Made by a program: the position numbers and the translations under genes
The notes under the pieces: model-generated
The model's database searches: none
Seen by the model: only the letters and a program-made list of their open reading frames with translations
Told to the model about the DNA's origin: nothing
Shown: positions 59,788-64,000 of the stretch, piece after piece
How the letters are laid out: each line of letters starts with the position of its first letter
Numbering within the stretch: position 1 is the stretch's first letter
Assembly: GCF_001625215.2 (NCBI RefSeq)
Contig: NC_030389.2
Location: forward strand, 43,947,454-44,011,453
DNA: 64,000 bases
DNA from: Daucus carota subsp. sativus
Lineage: Eukaryota > Streptophyta > Magnoliopsida > Apiales > Apiaceae
Direction: 5' to 3'

Positions 59788-60920
59788 ATGACAATCAGTT
59801 CTAGCTCGAATCTTCCTCCTGGGTTCAGATTTCATCCGACAGATGAGGAGTTGATCATGTTTTATCTTCGAAATCAGGCCTCGTCGAGGCCCTGCCCTGT
59901 TTCGATTATCCCAGAAGTCGACATTTATAAGTTCGATCCGTGGGAATTACCGGGTAATTTTTGAAAATCCGCTCTGTTACGTTTTTATGACTAGGTTATC
60001 CCGTGATAGTTAAGTATTGGTTCGAATAGGTGCTCTGTTACGTTTTTAAGACTAATTTGTCTGATAATGTTTTGAAATGTGCGAATAGGTGCTCTGTTAC
60101 GTTTTTAAGACTAGATTGTCTGATAATGTTTTGAAATGTGCAGAGAAGGCGGAATTTGGAGAAAATGAATGGTATTTTTTCAGCCCCCGTGACAGGAAGT
60201 ATCCGAACGGGGCGCGGCCTAACAGGGCGGCTGTTTCGGGTTACTGGAAGGCCACGGGCACGGATAAGGCGATATATAGTGGAGGGAAGTACGTTGGTGT
60301 GAAGAAAGCTCTGGTTTTTTACCAGGGGAAGCCGCCAAAAGGTACAAAAACTGACTGGATCATGCACGAGTACAGACTTAATGAATCCAGATCGTCTCCT
60401 AACAAACAGCACGGTTCGAGCATGAGGGTGAGTTGATTTTCTCGATTTTTATCTTTTACACGATAAATACCTCGTTTCTTGATCTCTGACAGTGGTTCTG
60501 TTTCTGCAGCTGGATGATTGGGTGCTCTGTAGGATCTACAAGAAGAAAAACACAGCAAGAGTCTGCGAAGATGAGCCTAGAGTAGACGATTTTCGGACCA
60601 ATAATTACTCTGTCGAAAATGTTTGTGCTAATGAGCTGCCAAAAATGGCTTGTCCTAATGATCTACCAAAACTGGAATTTCCCAGGACTAGCTCATTGTC
60701 TCATCTCTGGGAAATGGACTACTTCGGTTCGATTTCTCAGCTATTAAACGAAACCACGAGCTACGATGCCCACAACATAATGACTATGGCGCCTTCGCGG
60801 ACAACTGAGATGGGAGAAATGTCGCAGGCCTATGCAGATTCAGTCAAGTTTCAAGTGAACAATGAAAGTAGCATGTTGAACCAGCAGTCAGTTTTCGTGA
60901 ATTCGATTTTCGAGTTCTAA
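59788..60920 (+). CDS. NAP: NAC transcription factor, NAP/ANAC029 type
   Basis: Nuclear DNA-binding regulator; NAP members promote leaf senescence and ABA signalling. Exons 59788-59953, 60144-60427 and 60510-60920 give 286 residues. The NAC domain has all subdomains: [95 protein letters not shown], then [12 protein letters not shown]. The tail keeps the NAP-type [18 protein letters not shown] and ends FEF. The start matches family N-termini. An in-frame ATG at 59647 would add 47 hydrophobic residues and is judged to be leader. Intron 1 carries a triple repeat. Confidence 0.95.
59969..60143 (+). repeat. three tandem ~60-bp copies in NAC intron 1
   Basis: Starts near 59969, 60031 and 60090 (GCTCTGTTACGTTTTTAAGA). 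The first two copies end CGAATAG and the last ends GTGCAG, the used acceptor. The repeats fill nearly the whole intron. Confidence 0.85.
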
Positions 60921-60967
60921 AGGGCTAGGTTTGATTCATTCAGAGGCAACAAATGTGCCTCAGTTGC

Positions 60968-61067
60968 CAACAAGGTGTTGGTGTGGTGGTAGAGCTCTTG
61001 TATCCCCTTGCGGAGGTCGGGAATTCGACTCCCCACGTGTGCGTCTCTAATCAATTAGAAAAAAAAA
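60968..61067 (+). mobile_element. tRNA-derived SINE, ~100 bp
   Basis: A-box-like GTGTGGTGGTAGAGC and B-box-like GAATTCGACTCC, about 30 bases apart, then a poly-A tail. Flanked by 19-bp duplications acaaatgtgcctcagttgc (60949-60967) and acaaatgtgccttagttgc (61068-61086), with one difference. It sits 48 bp after the NAC stop codon, so probably in the 3' UTR. Confidence 0.85.
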
Positions 61068-61086
61068 ACAAATGTGCCTTAGTTGC

Positions 61087-62514
61087 TGCTAGAAATTTGT
61101 AAAATTGGTTTCAAATGAAGCAAACAGTACATGTAATGCACCCTTTTTTAAGATTCATCTTATCTTAACCTTTTGGTGATTTTCCTGTCCTGTGGAAGTG
61201 AATTCACACATATAATTGGCCTAATTTTGAAGTCACGAGCTCAGTGCATAAACAACTGCAGCCATGCTGACGAAAATTAAACAAAAGCATAATGTCAAGA
61301 AAGTCCAAGAAGGGCGTTGAATACATCTACAATATCCATATATGGAAGCTGGATTTCGTAATATTAAGTTATCAGTTCTCCCTTAAATTATGAGTATATA
61401 AATTTTAAAACATTAATATAATGTAATAGTTAATAATTTTTTATAATTACAAGATCTTAAGATAATATGTACTTGTAACGACGAGATCAAAGCGAAATTA
61501 ATATTTTAGTATAAGACAAAAAAGAAAGTACCTGATTAGATTGGAATCAGGAAGCAGATTTTAGTATCAAAAGAACGAGAAAATACTAGACTAGATGGTT
61601 TCAAATTATTTGTAGAGTTATTATAATAGAATTTCTAGTATATAAGGATAGTTAGTCGGGATTGAAATTCGAGTGCGTTTGGCTGATGGTAAAATTGTGA
61701 CTTAACATGACTTAAAGTGATAGTTTGAGAATTTAAGATGTATGTTTAAATAATTTAGACTTATAATGACTTGTGAATTATTAACAATCTAATAATAAAA
61801 ATAAAATTAATTTTATCTCTGGCAAAAAAAAGTAATTTTATCGATAATTTATGATTTATTATTAATTTTTTTGAAAAAAAGTATAGAAAATTGATATATT
61901 AGAAAAAAATCTCAAACTAACCTTTGATTTACTTTTAACTTTAAATCGATTACTTATTTATTATACAAATAGACATTTCTCAGTCGAAAGTCTGAAACAG
62001 TTTTAAATCCGAGCTCGGAGCTCTTAAGTCTTAGCCGGTCCGGGTGGACGTGACTAGCTGCCGAGTACTTGGTTCCAGCCCCTACCAGAAAAGATCAACA
62101 CGTATTCAAGGCTTGTACAGATATATATTCCTTAAGCCCATATTCGCATGATCGAAGAAAAAAATGGAATGTTTATTCTGTTTTCGTATTCGTAAATAAT
62201 GGAGAGGATAGAGTATGTAAGTTGCAAAACGAAATTTGGAATCTAGTACACGTGGCAGAGAGCTGCAAAGGGATTGGAGGGAGGTTAGTGAGTTTTGTCG
62301 TGTTGTGGTCATAAATAGTAAGGTCAAATAGATAGACAAGAACATCAGAAAATAGACAAGGTTGTATCATATGATGCATTGCCCGCGTGGACCAGTTGAA
62401 GATGGCTGTGGATTGTCTCAAAGCCGTTGGTGCATGCATGGGTCGTTCAATACCGTATGGCCATGGTTGTATACTAATTTAAATTTTCATTACCCGTCTG
62501 TCGACTTATGTTTA
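61087..62514. other. no gene seen
   Basis: AT-rich, with a MITE-like piece at about 61670-61990 (GTGCGTTTGGCTGATGG with CTTAAAGTGATAG motifs). The ORFs at 62069-62440 overlap on both strands and show no family. Confidence 0.45.
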
Positions 62515-62546
62515 CTAGCCTCTACCCGTGCGAAGCACAGGCGGGT
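62515..62546 (-). mobile_element. Helitron-like 3' terminus
   Basis: On the minus strand: a hairpin ACCC-GTGC-TTC-GCAC-GGGT with a 4-base bulge (62546-62524), five bases, then CTAG (62518-62515) and T. This matches Helitron 3' ends. The body would extend rightwards; its 5' end was not found. Confidence 0.5.
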
Positions 62547-64000
62547 ATATAGTTCATAATTTATTATTTATAATTTAAATTTTAACATCATTTTATTAGC
62601 ATTTTAGTATTAACGGATTGAATTTTAGTTAAATTATATTATTCAACTGACTATATTTTCACCCGATTACTTGAAAATAAACAAACCCTAATACACACAC
62701 AGGATTTTAGTACATTTAATCCGAATTTAGTAATGTAGATTTAAAAATAAAAAAATCAGAAAATTCAAATCTTTTTTCCAAACATAGCCGATCGTGTAAT
62801 ACCTTTGAAAGATTTAGTAAATCAATCGAATTTCAACATAATTTTGTAATTTTTATTTTTTGACAACAATAACTTTTAATATTAGAGTTGAAAGAGTTAT
62901 ATAATGGTTCATGTTTATATTGAGATAGAACACGTGAAAGTTAAAAAGAGTTATATGAAGGTTCTTGGTAAAAGAAAATATTCAAAATTGTATATTTATA
63001 ATTTTATTTATAACATTATTATAATTTTTTTAATGAAATATTATATGATAATGGATTGTTATGAGTGTTTTTAGGATTTGAAATTGTTTAACAATATAAT
63101 ACTAATAGACTCCACATTTGTAGATTTGTAGTACCAAAAGGAGAGTACCAAACCAAAAAATATAACTAAACCTTGGAATACAAATTATACCCATGTTGGC
63201 TTATTATAGTATAGTATAGATTGTTTACACGTATTTGAGATTTTATACAACATAATTTTATAATAATTTTAATTTTTTTAATAAAAGTTGATTGTCAAAC
63301 TTTTGTTTAGGAAAACATATTATTAAGCTATATCTTATAGGAGTCTTAAAATGAGTATCAAAAAATAACATAAAGAATCTGTTGGGATAAAGGGAACATA
63401 ACATAAAAAATTAGTAAAGATTTTTTCTCTTGAATCCGATTTTGTTAGTTAAAATTTTTAAAAATACATATTTTTGTTGAGTTATTCTTCTAACTTTTCA
63501 AAATTTTAAATTAACTGATATTTGATATCGTATCTGATGTTTCTAGATTTTCTAATTTATGGATTTTAGATTATACTTACAAAGTTTAATTTTCATTCAT
63601 TTTCAAGAGCATGTTTGTCCGAATCCAAGTCTGAAGCTTAAAGCTGAAAATTTGGTTTATGTCATAAGTTCGAAATTCATTAAAGTCAGAATAAGTCAAA
63701 AAGTCACTTAAACCAGAAGTAATTTGAGATAATTTTTTCAGTGAGTTGACTTTTTGAACTTTTTTAATGAAAGTTATCAGCAAGTCAAAAATTACTCAAA
63801 AATTATTTATATTGTTATTGTCAATTATCTAAATAAACGTTAAAACTCTTAATTTATCACACATGTCACGTTTAAATCATAAATCATAATTTTAAATTCA
63901 CTTAACAAATCCTAATCTAGTTACTTCGAAATTGTGATTCCTCACCTATAGACATGTAAATGTCTGGGTGTGTACACAAATGTGCGTATAGGTAAGTGAA
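62547..64000. other. AT-rich DNA, possible Helitron body and MITE
   Basis: No gene. About 63606-63910 is a MITE-like block (CATGTTTGTCCGAATCC, AAGCTTAAAGCTGAAAAT, CATAAATCATAA) like that at 40520-40865. Confidence 0.4.

Noticed and set aside
60968..61067. a functional tRNA gene
   Set aside because: A- and B-box-like blocks are present, but there is no cloverleaf, and the poly-A tail and target duplications show a SINE.
62069..62440. overlapping ORFs on both strands
   Set aside because: No homology, no splice context, no paired signals.

Overview
This is nuclear DNA of a flowering plant, almost certainly a eudicot. It has AT-rich intergenic DNA, GT-AG introns, Ty1-copia and Ty3-type LTR retrotransposons, many MITEs, and plant-specific families (NAC, PHO1, ankyrin-PGG). 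I cannot name the species from sequence alone.

Layout. (1) 1-3273 (+) is the 3' two thirds or more of a PHO1-type phosphate exporter (SPX-EXS) entering from the left edge. (2) 3274-33000 is a locally amplified cluster. Its unit is a PHO1 3' end, then a stack of three minisatellite-like repeats, then a minus-strand ankyrin-repeat/PGG membrane protein gene. There are four ankyrin copies: three intact (5889-8284, 15889-18334, 30194-32789) and one broken (13510-15096). PHO1 3' fragments lie at 10428-11117 (+) and 27759-28706 (-), and smaller ankyrin relics are scattered through. Into this cluster came a 6.5 kb gag-only Ty3-type element (20806-27319), an Emigrant-like MITE, a 49-bp CACTA remnant and other MITEs. 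Several of these are missing from sister copies, so the duplications supply empty sites and relative ages. (3) 34540-39723 is an apparently intact, very young Ty1-copia element with one 1489-codon ORF. (4) 41529-47229 (-) is a complete second PHO1 homologue of 768 aa, with a leader intron, a TATA box and G-boxes upstream. (5) 50154-52462 (-) is a two-exon mitochondrial uncoupling protein of the UCP3/PUMP3 type. (6) 53150-59787 is AT-rich intergenic DNA with MITEs. (7) 59788-60920 (+) is a three-exon NAC transcription factor of the NAP/ANAC029 senescence type, followed by a tRNA-derived SINE with a 19-bp target duplication. (8) 61088-64000 is AT-rich DNA with a Helitron-like terminus and MITE remains.

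How the genes relate. The two PHO1 homologues point tail to tail and flank the ankyrin cluster. PHO1 proteins move phosphate out of cells or into xylem, and SPX domains sense inositol pyrophosphates. Each intact ankyrin-PGG gene carries a GTATATTC motif 52 to 125 bp upstream of its ATG. This fits GNATATNC, the PHR1 site of the phosphate-starvation response, and two such motifs lie in the leader intron of the complete PHO1 gene. A phosphate-responsive PHO1/ankyrin-membrane-protein cluster is therefore the most interesting testable idea here, but it is inference. The UCP and NAC genes look like ordinary neighbours.
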